The translations under genes were made by a program, and so were the position numbers. The notes under the pieces are model-generated. The model did no database searches. It was not told the DNA's origin and saw only the letters and a list, made by a program, of their open reading frames with translations. A stretch of 64,000 nt of DNA from an uncultured Prevotella sp. (lineage in GTDB: Bacteria > Bacteroidota > Bacteroidia > Bacteroidales > Bacteroidaceae): the NCBI GenBank assembly GCA_937895845.1, contig CALBLK010000076.1, positions 40,500 to 104,499 on the forward strand, written 5' to 3'. Below are positions 1 through 7,087 of this stretch, piece after piece (within the stretch, counting starts at the first letter, position 1; each line of letters starts with the position of its first letter).

Positions 1-9
1 TGAATGTAT

Positions 10-291
10 TTATTTTAGTTCTTCTTCGTGATAGCCCAAGACGATGCCCCCGAACTGCTCGCCTGTAAATACAAGTGTCGGGGTGTTGCATTTGGCAGAC
101 AGGCAATGTGCGACCATAAAACCTACGCTTCGCCATTCGGCTTTGAGGTCGTCAAGTGTCTTGAACCATACACCCTGTGCAGAGAAATCGTCCTGTAACA
201 GATATTCTCCTGTTTGGCGGTCATCGTGTATGATGTGGGCGATTGTGATGCCCTGTGATGATGGGGCTTTGATAGATGCTATTCTTTTCAT
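10..291 (-). CDS. small hypothetical protein of the integrated element
   Basis: A 93-residue soluble protein with no signal peptide or membrane segment. I do not recognise the family. The sequence looks like a compact alpha/beta fold with a VAHCLSAKCNTPTLVF stretch carrying two cysteines and a GGIVLGYHEEELK end. It starts 12 bases after the stop of the 56-residue ORF at 304-474 on the same strand, so the two are probably co-transcribed. Both lie in the AT-rich element and read away from the XRE regulator at 659. It could be an accessory gene of the mobile element. Coding status is likely because of its length and clean start, but no function is claimed. Confidence 0.55.
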   Translation of the reverse strand: MKRIASIKAPSSQGITIAHIIHDDRQTGEYLLQDDFSAQGVWFKTLDDLKAEWRSVGFMVAHCLSAKCNTPTLVFTGEQFGGIVLGYHEEELK

Positions 292-303
292 ATCCTATGC
301 AGT

Positions 304-474
304 TTATCGTCCCAACCAAAAGGCAAGGGGCTTGTTGTTAATCGTTACCATACTCTCTGTGAAGTCGCTGTTGTCAGCCATTGCATCGCAGATGTTACAG
401 GCGCAATTCATAGCCACTTGATAGCAATATGCGCCAATCTTCTCACCGTTCAATTTCACTATAAATCTGTTCAT
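304..474 (-). CDS. very small hypothetical protein (56 aa)
   Basis: Reading the minus strand from the ATG at 474 gives MNRFIVKLNGEKIGAYCYQV and continues to a TAA at 304-306. The product has a regular amphipathic pattern and four cysteines, three of them close together (NCACNICDAM). It lies directly upstream of the 93-aa gene with a 12-base gap, an operon-like arrangement, and is divergent from the XRE gene at 659. No family is recognised. Small genes of this kind are common in Bacteroidales mobile elements. Coding status rests on the open frame, the plausible start and the spacing only. Confidence 0.45.
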   Translation of the reverse strand: MNRFIVKLNGEKIGAYCYQVAMNCACNICDAMADNSDFTESMVTINNKPLAFWLGR

Positions 475-501
475 TTTTGCAGTTTCTTAAAATTTACTTA
501 T

Positions 502-658
502 CGGTTTATTTCCGATTTTGATTATTATTTTATATCTTTGTTCGGTTATTAAACCGTAACTGATGACAAAGATAAAACTATAATTCTGAATAAACATAAT
601 AATAGTTTTGTTTTCATCTGTTATTTAAGATTATTTAAGAAATAAACCGAATTATAGT
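502..658 (+). promoter_or_regulatory. divergent control region with repeated CGGTTTAWT operator-like sites
   Basis: The motif CGGTTTATT occurs at 502-510 and inverted as AATAAACCG at 641-649. A palindrome CGGTT-ATTA-AACCG lies between them at 543-556. TATCTTTG at 533-540 and TAGTTTTG at 603-610 fit the Bacteroidota -7 consensus TAnnTTTG. The last operator copy ends 10 bases before the ATG of the XRE gene at 659. This is the arrangement expected for an autoregulated repressor controlling two divergent transcripts. Binding by that protein is inferred. Confidence 0.5.
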
Positions 659-1036
659 ATGTTGGAAGAACGGATTAAAATGCTCTTGACAGAGCAAAAC
701 AAAAAGGTCAAAGACTTGTGCGCATACATAGATATGACCGACACCGCTGTCCGCAAGATGTATGCAAGGGATAGTTGCGAAATCAGCACGCTAAAGAAGA
801 TAGCCAACTTCTTCAATGTCAGCCCTTGTTTCTTCTTTGAGGACGCAGACAATCGCTCGGTTCACGCTACCCATAACAGCATAGCGGTGGGTGGTAACGC
901 AAACGATATAAACTCGTTCCGTGCCATTCAAGAAATGATTAACGAGGTGGCTGCTCAACGCAAAATGACAGAGAAAGCGTTAGAGCAAGTGGAACGACTT
1001 GTCGGTGTGATTGAAAAATTGAGTAATCAGAACTAA
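659..1036 (+). CDS. XRE-family helix-turn-helix regulator
   Basis: The 125-residue protein has an N-terminal helix-turn-helix of the Cro/CI type at about residues 1-65 (KVKDLCAYIDMTDTAVRKMY then ISTLKKIANFFNVSP). A linker rich in Asn and Gly follows, then a C-terminal amphipathic helix at about residues 85-123 that looks like a coiled-coil dimerisation segment. Similar proteins occur widely on Bacteroidales mobile elements as transcriptional regulators. It stands immediately downstream of repeated inverted sites that may be its own operators. The Mrr-type gene follows after 57 bases on the same strand, so it may regulate that gene too. Confidence 0.8.
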   Translation: MLEERIKMLLTEQNKKVKDLCAYIDMTDTAVRKMYARDSCEISTLKKIANFFNVSPCFFFEDADNRSVHATHNSIAVGGNANDINSFRAIQEMINEVAAQRKMTEKALEQVERLVGVIEKLSNQN

Positions 1037-1093
1037 AGTTTAATAGTCACAGGGTGTTTCTGTCGCTCTCTGATATAACCTATTCAGTATATA

Positions 1094-1981
1094 ATGGAAC
1101 AAAATAAAAAAGGACGAAGCAAACGGCTTGCGACCAAGTTAGAATACGAAATTCTTGTTTTGTTGAATGAGAATGGAGGTGAAATGCGGTCGGCTGATAT
1201 TGAAACGAATATAGAGAAAAGACTGACATTTGACGAATGGGAAAGCCATGAATACGAGAGTGGCGGCTTTCGTTGGCTCTCTTATATGCACTTCTATTCA
1301 ATAGACCTTGTCAAGGCAGGATTTATCGTTAAAAACAAAGGTCGGTGGTTTCTTACGGATGACGGAAAGGATGCTCTATCCAAGCATAATGCGGAGGAGT
1401 TATACGATGTCGCGCATCAAGCATATCTTGATTGGTCAAAGAAACAGGAAGACGTAACAGGCACGGTCAGAGCGGATAATACAGACGATGCGGAGATAAA
1501 TCGCTTTGCCGACATCAAGGCACAGGCTGATGATGATTTGATGAACTATATCCAATCACGGACACCGTATGAGTTTCAAGATATGGTTGCAGCCCTGCTT
1601 CGGGCAATGGGATATTATACGCCTTTTATCGCCCCAAAGGGTAAGGACGGAGGTATTGATATAATCGCATACAGTGACCCTCTCGGTGCAACCAAGCCGA
1701 TACTCAAAGTTCAAGTAAAGCATTATAATCTGAATAACCCTGTGTCTGTTGATGTAATAAGAAGCATCTTCGGCGTTGCAAAAGACGATGTCGCAATAGT
1801 GGTTACTTCGGGACGCTTTGCTGAACCTGCAAGACAGGAAGCACGGCAATTCAATGTGCGACTTATTGATGGGTATGAGTTCTCTGAACTTTGGATTAAG
1901 TATTTCAATAAGATGTCAGAAGATGACAAGGCGAGAATGCCAATAGAACCTATATACTTTATTAAAAGAGAAGAACAATGA
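1094..1981 (+). CDS. Mrr-type restriction endonuclease
   Basis: The 295-residue protein has the two-domain layout of Mrr. An N-terminal winged helix spans about residues 15-95 (Mrr_N), and a C-terminal PD-(D/E)XK nuclease about 155-270. The nuclease signature is visible as KGKDGGIDIIAY (residues 182-193) followed by VQVKHY (206-211), matching the family pattern DGGID...QxK. Mrr enzymes cut DNA carrying foreign modification or respond to particular methylation (type IV restriction). No DNA methyltransferase gene is seen nearby, which fits a modification-dependent enzyme. The stop overlaps the next gene start by four bases (ATGA), so it is translationally coupled to an HTH protein. The target is unknown. 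Confidence 0.85.
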   Translation: MEQNKKGRSKRLATKLEYEILVLLNENGGEMRSADIETNIEKRLTFDEWESHEYESGGFRWLSYMHFYSIDLVKAGFIVKNKGRWFLTDDGKDALSKHNAEELYDVAHQAYLDWSKKQEDVTGTVRADNTDDAEINRFADIKAQADDDLMNYIQSRTPYEFQDMVAALLRAMGYYTPFIAPKGKDGGIDIIAYSDPLGATKPILKVQVKHYNLNNPVSVDVIRSIFGVAKDDVAIVVTSGRFAEPARQEARQFNVRLIDGYEFSELWIKYFNKMSEDDKARMPIEPIYFIKREEQ

Positions 1982-2454
1982 ACGAAAGGCTTTTAGAGAT
2001 AATCAGATATAAGACAGGCGGCAGACAGAATGCTTTTGCCGAACTGATGGGGTGGTCGCCCCAATACCTTGCCAAGTTGGTAAAGGGAGATAACTTCGGG
2101 TTACAGCCTGTGTTGGCTATCCTGTCTGCGTTCCCCGAAATCAACGCTCGGTGGTTTTTGTTTGGTCAAGGCTCAATGTTAGAAGTCGGAATGATGTTTG
2201 ACCTCCAAAGACAGGCACTGTCGCATATTCAGTCGTTGCTTGACCTTGACAAATACATACCTGTGATGACAGGCGAGGAGGTGAGAGAGTTCGAGGAAGC
2301 AATTAAGAATGGTCGTTACCCCAATTTCAGCCCCGACACGCTCTCTGATTTACAGAAACGATCGGCAGAGCACACAGAGAATGTAAACGCCAAATTCGCC
2401 CAAGCAACGGCAAAATCTGACAGTCTATGCAGACAGAAGACACCCAAAGGATAA
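1978..2454 (+). CDS. HTH-like regulator coupled to the Mrr gene
   Basis: The 158-residue protein starts inside the Mrr stop codon. Residues 1-60 read as a repressor-like helix-turn-helix (RQNAFAELMGWSPQYLAKLV). They are followed by INARWFLFGQGSML at about 55-68, which resembles the WLLtGeGxM stretch that ends the HTH domain of many phage CI-like repressors. The C-terminal half is charged and helical with no recognised domain. The adjoining gene at 2427 has the same W.L.G.G.M element, so the two may be distant paralogues or partners. A role as controller of the restriction gene is likely but inferred. Confidence 0.65.
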   Translation: MNERLLEIIRYKTGGRQNAFAELMGWSPQYLAKLVKGDNFGLQPVLAILSAFPEINARWFLFGQGSMLEVGMMFDLQRQALSHIQSLLDLDKYIPVMTGEEVREFEEAIKNGRYPNFSPDTLSDLQKRSAEHTENVNAKFAQATAKSDSLCRQKTPKG

Positions 2455-2711
2455 TCAAGCGGTTCTTTCAGACTTTGGACTTTCTTAAAGAAGCCAAGGT
2501 TATTCGTGGTCGGCAGACTTTCACTCGTATGCACGGCATCAATCGGTGGAATATGAACACGGTCGAAAAGAACCCTGCGAGCGATATGTTTCAAACGGCT
2601 TGGCTGACTTATCTTGTTGAAGATTTTGGTATCAGCGCAAATTGGCTTTTGACAGGCAAGGGTAATATGTTTATCAATAAAGATACGAAAAGCGCACAGA
2701 CAGCCGAATAA
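2427..2711 (+). CDS. small HTH-like protein, third regulator of the cassette
   Basis: The 94-residue frame starts 28 bases before the stop of the preceding gene. It carries RQTFTRMHGINRWNMNTVEK, a possible helix-turn-helix, then FGISANWLLTGKGNMF, the same CI-like element seen in the upstream protein. Overlap with the upstream gene and the common strand indicate one transcript from 1094 to 2711. The gene is convergent with the integrase, 19 bases away. It could be an excisionase-like or repressor-like accessory protein. The fold is a pattern judgement only. Confidence 0.6.
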   Translation: MQTEDTQRIIKRFFQTLDFLKEAKVIRGRQTFTRMHGINRWNMNTVEKNPASDMFQTAWLTYLVEDFGISANWLLTGKGNMFINKDTKSAQTAE

Positions 2712-2730
2712 CGACCCTGTGCTCTCTGAT

Positions 2731-3912
2731 TTACTTATCATCTTTGTCTGATGACTGATTAACAGACAGCGTAACGTGTGGTATCATTGTTACAGCTGCC
2801 TGTTTCTTTTTATCCATAATGTGGGCGTAAACCTCGGTGGTGGCAAGCTCTTTATGACCGAGCAATTTCTGCACCGTATAGATGTCCGCCCCAAGGTCAA
2901 GCATCAGCACAGCGAATGTGTGCCGTCCCGAATGGAATGTTATTGGTTTCGTGATGCCACACCGCATAGCCCACGCTTTTAACTCTGTCAGCAAGTATGC
3001 GGAGTATTGGAAACCACGGAATACCAAATCGTCATCTTCGCCCCTCTGACCAAGGTATGGCACAGCTTCGGGGCTTATATCCAAGTATTCCTGTCCGCCT
3101 GTCTTTTTCTGCTTGAAGATGATGCGCGTAAAATTGCCCTCCTGTCTGACCTCTGACCAACGCATCTTTTCGATGTCGCTCTTTCGTAAACCTGTCAGAC
3201 AGGAAAACAGGAACGCTCGTTTCAATACAGGGTAACGGCACTCGCCCTCTGCCATGGCTCTGACCTCTTCTATTGTAAGGTAAACACGTTCTTTTTCTTC
3301 CGTCTTGAAGCCCTCAACACCACGCAGAGGGTTGTGCGGTATTATTCTATCCTCAAAGGCTTGGTTGATACAGGCACGCACCTTATTGAAATAACTGACC
3401 TTGCTGTTCTGTGAGAGCGGTTTTAAGTCATAATCCGTTGTTATGTGCTTGCGCTTATCCTTTACTCTTGCCGTGTGGTCAAGGTAATCTTTGAAACCCT
3501 GTACCCATTCGGGCGTTACCTCTCGGAATGTCATATCGGCACGGCAATACCTTTCGAGGTGCTTTAGTGCGCTCCACCAATTGCCCCAATTACCAAGCGA
3601 CCCCTCTGTGTTATGCCGTTGCTCGCACAGGTGGCGATAGTAATCAAGGAAGTTGGTGTCAAGTTTATACTCACTCTCGAAACCGAACTTGCCGTTCTGA
3701 ACTTCAACCACTCGCTTTGCCTTGATTGCTTCGGCAAGACGGAGGGTCTGTCTGTTCTTTTCTTTGTCCTTTCTGCTTGTCTCGGGAATGAGATAGAGTT
3801 TGAGATACTCATACGAGCGTCTGCCATCAAGATAGATGTCAAGGTACAGGGAGGTGTTCCCCGATGCCATTTTACGCTTTCTTAATCTGATTGGTTCTTT
3901 TGCATCTGCCAT
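2731..3912 (-). CDS. tyrosine recombinase / integrase of the mobile element
   Basis: The 393-residue protein has an N-terminal arm-binding region, a SAM-like core-binding domain at about residues 85-200, and a catalytic domain at about 210-370. The catalytic residues are visible: R243 in LTGLRKSD, H327 and R330 in FHSGRHTF, H353 in LLGHKE and the nucleophile Y362 in TTEVYAH. Length and layout match the Bacteroidales integrases of mobilisable and conjugative elements. The gene lies at the element end with its start facing the 3' end of mnmE, and an AT-rich inverted-repeat region sits directly upstream. Both are typical of an integrase beside its attachment site. Confidence 0.93.
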   Translation of the reverse strand: MADAKEPIRLRKRKMASGNTSLYLDIYLDGRRSYEYLKLYLIPETSRKDKEKNRQTLRLAEAIKAKRVVEVQNGKFGFESEYKLDTNFLDYYRHLCEQRHNTEGSLGNWGNWWSALKHLERYCRADMTFREVTPEWVQGFKDYLDHTARVKDKRKHITTDYDLKPLSQNSKVSYFNKVRACINQAFEDRIIPHNPLRGVEGFKTEEKERVYLTIEEVRAMAEGECRYPVLKRAFLFSCLTGLRKSDIEKMRWSEVRQEGNFTRIIFKQKKTGGQEYLDISPEAVPYLGQRGEDDDLVFRGFQYSAYLLTELKAWAMRCGITKPITFHSGRHTFAVLMLDLGADIYTVQKLLGHKELATTEVYAHIMDKKKQAAVTMIPHVTLSVNQSSDKDDK

Positions 3913-3915
3913 ATA

Positions 3916-3976
3916 ATATTTTTGTTGCTGTTTGTTGCTGATGAATTAACGAGCAACAAAATAACAACAAAAATAT
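3916..3976. repeat. imperfect inverted repeat with TTTGTTGCT direct repeats upstream of the integrase
   Basis: ATATTTTTGTTG (3916-3927) is inverted exactly as CAACAAAAATAT (3965-3976). The inner part carries TTTGTTGCT twice in direct orientation (3921 and 3931) and once inverted (3952-3960). The block begins four bases upstream of the integrase ATG. Arrays like this are typical of arm-type binding sites for tyrosine recombinases, or of an integrase operator. The role is inferred. Confidence 0.5.
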
Positions 3977-4099
3977 GACAACGCCAAAGGTAAGGCTGCA
4001 AAAATAGAGCTATAAAGTAACATTCGCTACATATATGATAATCAGAGTGGTTGTTTGCAGTCTTTACTCTGCCTTTACCCTATACTTCACTTTCCAAAA

Positions 4100-4135
4100 A
4101 ACCGCTTCATTTCCCCACGCAGAAGTTCTTGAAGA
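4100..4135. other. probable attachment site (att) at the 3' end of mnmE
   Basis: The AT-rich element stops just before the last codons of mnmE, which encode the conserved FCVGK end. The integrase lies about 190 bases away and points away from it. Salmonella genomic island 1 integrates at the same place in trmE/mnmE. The exact crossover cannot be placed because the other element end, with its matching repeat, is not in this window. No second copy of the mnmE end was seen in 1-4000. Confidence 0.4.
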
Positions 4136-5498
4136 TGTTTTCGAGGGTCTCTTTGCTTGAAATCTCGCCACCAGTGATTTCGGCCAGGTGGTGAAGGCAG
4201 AGGCGGAGGTCCTCGCTGATGAGGTCGGAGGGGGTGCCATCGTGGAGGCCTGAGATGACGCGGGCGATGCTTTCCTGGCCGAGAAGGAGAGCCTGGTAGT
4301 GGCGCGCGGAGGTTACCACAACGTCGTTTTCGCGGAATGGCGGGATGTTGGCGGCAGTCAGAAGGGCTGACTTGAGCTGTTCGATGCCCTTGGCCTGTCG
4401 CGCGCTGATGGCCACAACGGGCGTTTGGGGCAGCAGCTGGCGCAGGGTGGGGGTGAGGTCGGCCAGGTCGGTCTTGTTGTTCACCACGATGAGGCTTCCG
4501 TTGCTGCTGTGGCTGGTGATGTCGGCTGTTTCGTCCTGTGAGGGCAGTGCGTCAACCATCCAGAGTGTGATGGCCGCCTCGGCCATTTTCCGGTATGTGC
4601 GCTCGATGCCCAGCTGCTCGATGCGGTCGTCGGTGTGGCGGATGCCGGCCGTGTCGGTCAGTCTGAAGGCCACGCCGCCGATGTCGATGGTGTCCTCTAT
4701 CACGTCGCGCGTGGTGCCGTGGATGTCGCTCACGATGGCCTTCTCCTCGCCCGCCAGCAGGTTGAGCAGTGTGCTTTTGCCCACGTTGGTCTTGCCGATG
4801 ATGGCCACGGGGATGCCCTGCTTGACGGCCTGCCCCGTCTTGAACGACTGTGCCAGTGTGGCGATGCGCCGCTCGATGGCCTGCGAGATTTCGAGCAGCT
4901 CTGTGCGGTCGGCAAACTCCAGCTCCTCGTGGTCGGAGAAGTCAAGTTCCAGTTCCAGCAGCGAGGTGAGTCTCAGCAGTTGGCCGCGCAGGTCTGACAG
5001 TTCGCCTGAGAAGTTTCCGCGCAGCTGGCCGATGGCCATGTGGTGGGTGGCCCTGTTGGTGGCGGCGATGAGGTCGGCCACGGCTTCGGCCTGGCTCAGG
5101 TCCATCTTGCCGTTGAGGAAGGCCCGCTGTGTGTACTCGCCTGGCCTGGCCTGCCGGCATCCGCTGTCGGTCAGCCGCTGCAGCACCCTGCTGAGGATGT
5201 AGCCCGAGCCGTGGCACGACAGCTCCACGCAGTCCTCCCCCGTGTAGGAGTGCGGGCTGCGGAAAATGCTTGCCAGCGCCTCGTCAATGACCGTGCCGTC
5301 CGTGTCGGCCACCGTCCCGAAGGTGACCGTGTTCGCCTTTCGCGCGGCCAGTGTCGCTGTTCCGCCCTTTGGCGTGAAAATGCTGTCGGCTATGGTGATG
5401 GCCCCGGGGCCCGATATGCGGATGATGCCGATGGCGCCGCCCGGTGCGGTGGCCAAGGCGCAGATGGTGTCTGCCGGAGATATGGATGTTGGTGTCAT
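4107..5498 (-). CDS. mnmE: tRNA modification GTPase MnmE
   Basis: MnmE works with MnmG to add the carboxymethylaminomethyl group to U34 of certain tRNAs. The 463-residue protein has the N-terminal tetrahydrofolate-binding domain, a helical domain with an inserted G domain (GKTNVGKS at residues 235-242, then DTAGIR), and the conserved C-terminal FCVGK containing the catalytic cysteine. The start is the ATG at 5498 (MTPTSISPADTICALAT). The longer open frame upstream lacks family similarity. The reading frame is intact although the 3' end appears to be the insertion site of the neighbouring element. It is divergent from fabI. Confidence 0.96.
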   Translation of the reverse strand: MTPTSISPADTICALATAPGGAIGIIRISGPGAITIADSIFTPKGGTATLAARKANTVTFGTVADTDGTVIDEALASIFRSPHSYTGEDCVELSCHGSGYILSRVLQRLTDSGCRQARPGEYTQRAFLNGKMDLSQAEAVADLIAATNRATHHMAIGQLRGNFSGELSDLRGQLLRLTSLLELELDFSDHEELEFADRTELLEISQAIERRIATLAQSFKTGQAVKQGIPVAIIGKTNVGKSTLLNLLAGEEKAIVSDIHGTTRDVIEDTIDIGGVAFRLTDTAGIRHTDDRIEQLGIERTYRKMAEAAITLWMVDALPSQDETADITSHSSNGSLIVVNNKTDLADLTPTLRQLLPQTPVVAISARQAKGIEQLKSALLTAANIPPFRENDVVVTSARHYQALLLGQESIARVISGLHDGTPSDLISEDLRLCLHHLAEITGGEISSKETLENIFKNFCVGK

Positions 5499-5615
5499 GC
5501 CTTTGCTGTGTGTCTGTGGCCGCTGCGGCACTGCTGGTGTCCGTGGCTAACCGGTTTCAAAGGTAGCCATAATTCCGCAAAACGCCCCCTTTTGTGGCAA
5601 AAACAGGGAGAATGA

Positions 5616-5647
5616 TTTGCCGGTACTGCACATTTTTTGTAATTTTG
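5616..5647 (+). promoter_or_regulatory. promoter of fabI
   Basis: TTTG at 5616-5619 and TAATTTTG at 5640-5647 are 20 bases apart and match the Bacteroidota -33/-7 pattern. The fabI ATG follows at 5682. Confidence 0.7.
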
Positions 5648-5681
5648 TGCCGAAATACAAATCAAAAAAGGATAATAAACA

Positions 5682-6539
5682 ATGTCTCACAATTTATTGA
5701 AAGGCAAGCGCGGCATCATCTTTGGCGCGCTTAACTCAGACTCTATCGCCTGGAAAGTGGCTGTGAAAGCCGTTGGGGAGGGCGCGAAGATTACTTTGAG
5801 CAACACGCCGATGGCCCTGCGTATGGGCGAGCTTGACAAACTGGGCAAGCAGCTGGGCGCTCCCATTGTGGCCGCCGACGCCACCAGCGTGGAGGATTTG
5901 GCGAAAGTTTTCGAGGAGTCTGTGAGGCTCCTTGGCGGCAAGGTTGACTTTGTGCTCCACGCTATCGGCATGAGTCTCAATGTGCGCAAGCACCGCACTT
6001 ACGATGACCTTGACTACAACTATTTGCAGAAGACGCTTGACATCTCGGCCGTCTCATTCCACAAGATGCTGCAGGTGGCCAAGAAGCAGGATGCCATTGC
6101 CGAATATGGCTCGGTGGTGGCGCTTACCTATGTGGCCTCGCAGCGCACCTTCTTTGGCTACAACGACATGGCCGACGCCAAGAGCTTGCTCGAGAGTATC
6201 GCCCGCAGCTTTGGCTATATCTATGGCCGCGAGAAGAACGTGCGCATCAACACCATCTCCCAGTCGCCCACGCCCACCACTGCCGGAAAGGGCATCAAGG
6301 ACATGGAAAACCTGATGGACTTCGCCAACAAGATGTCGCCTCTGGGCAACGCCTCGGCCGACGAGTGCGCCGACTATTGCGTGATGATGTTCTCTGACTT
6401 CACCCGCAAGGTCACCATGCAGAACCTTTTCCACGACGGCGGCTTCTCTTCGATGGGCATGAGCCTGCGCGCCATGAACCAGTATGCCAAGGATCTCGCC
6501 CCCTATGAGGACGAGAACGGCAAGGTGATTTACGGATAG
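5682..6539 (+). CDS. fabI: enoyl-[acyl-carrier-protein] reductase (NADH) FabI
   Basis: FabI catalyses the last reduction in each cycle of type II fatty-acid elongation. The 285-residue protein has the Rossmann start GKRGIIFGALNSDSIAW, the FabI-type catalytic pair in YNDMADAK (Y-x6-K), and the late motif INTISQSPTPTTAGKGI. Length is close to the family norm, with a slightly long C-terminal end. The gene is monocistronic: it has its own promoter upstream and a strong hairpin terminator immediately downstream, and faces tsaE. Confidence 0.96.
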   Translation: MSHNLLKGKRGIIFGALNSDSIAWKVAVKAVGEGAKITLSNTPMALRMGELDKLGKQLGAPIVAADATSVEDLAKVFEESVRLLGGKVDFVLHAIGMSLNVRKHRTYDDLDYNYLQKTLDISAVSFHKMLQVAKKQDAIAEYGSVVALTYVASQRTFFGYNDMADAKSLLESIARSFGYIYGREKNVRINTISQSPTPTTAGKGIKDMENLMDFANKMSPLGNASADECADYCVMMFSDFTRKVTMQNLFHDGGFSSMGMSLRAMNQYAKDLAPYEDENGKVIYG

Positions 6540-6562
6540 CCCACTGTGACGCAACCAATAGC

Positions 6563-6600
6563 AAAGGCACTCGCAACGCAGCGGCGAGTGCCTTTTTCTT
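6563..6600 (+). terminator. intrinsic terminator of fabI
   Basis: AAAGGCACTCGC (6563-6574) pairs perfectly with GCGAGTGCCTTT (6584-6595) across a 9-base loop and is followed by TTCTT. It separates the convergent genes fabI and tsaE. Confidence 0.85.
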
Positions 6601-6637
6601 GCCTTGCCGGCCGGGGCTGGCGGCTGCTGCCCTCCGT

Positions 6638-7057
6638 TCAGCCGATGCACACCGTGCGGCTGCCGTCGCCGTTGGCCCTGATGGTCACGCGCACGGCATC
6701 CCCGGGCAGCAGCTCCTCGATGAGCTCGGGCCATTCGATGAAGCACGTGGCGCCGCCGAAGAAGTAGTCCTCGTAGCCCATGTCGTAGACCTCCTCCAGC
6801 TTCTTGATGCGGTAGAAGTCGAAATGGTAGACCGGCGCGCCCGACTGCGCGCACTGATACTCGTTGACAATGGCAAAGGTGGGCGACGTGATGACATCCT
6901 CCACCCCCATCTCCTCGCACACCGCCTTGATAAAGGTAGTCTTGCCTGCGCCCATGCTGCCGTAGAAGGCGAACACCTTGGCCCCGCCCATGGCTTTGAC
7001 AAACTCCCGGGCCGCCTCGCGGATGTTCTCCAGACTGTTGATTCTGATTTCTTGCAT
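6638..7057 (-). CDS. tsaE: tRNA t6A biosynthesis ATPase TsaE
   Basis: TsaE is the ATPase that supports TsaB/TsaD in making threonylcarbamoyladenosine at A37 of tRNAs that read ANN codons. The 139-residue protein has the Walker A sequence GSMGAGKTTFIKAV at about residues 33-46, and YHFDFYRIKKLEEVYDMGY and FIEWPELIEELLP further on, all typical of the family. It is the last gene of the minus-strand run that begins with aroA, 30 bases downstream of porX. Confidence 0.95.
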   Translation of the reverse strand: MQEIRINSLENIREAAREFVKAMGGAKVFAFYGSMGAGKTTFIKAVCEEMGVEDVITSPTFAIVNEYQCAQSGAPVYHFDFYRIKKLEEVYDMGYEDYFFGGATCFIEWPELIEELLPGDAVRVTIRANGDGSRTVCIG

Positions 7058-7087
7058 AGTTGTCTGAATATCTTTAGGTTGACATTT

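Noticed and set aside
44..421. Plus-strand open frame over the small minus-strand genes
   Set aside because: It overlaps two better-spaced minus-strand ORFs and reads like low-complexity antisense.
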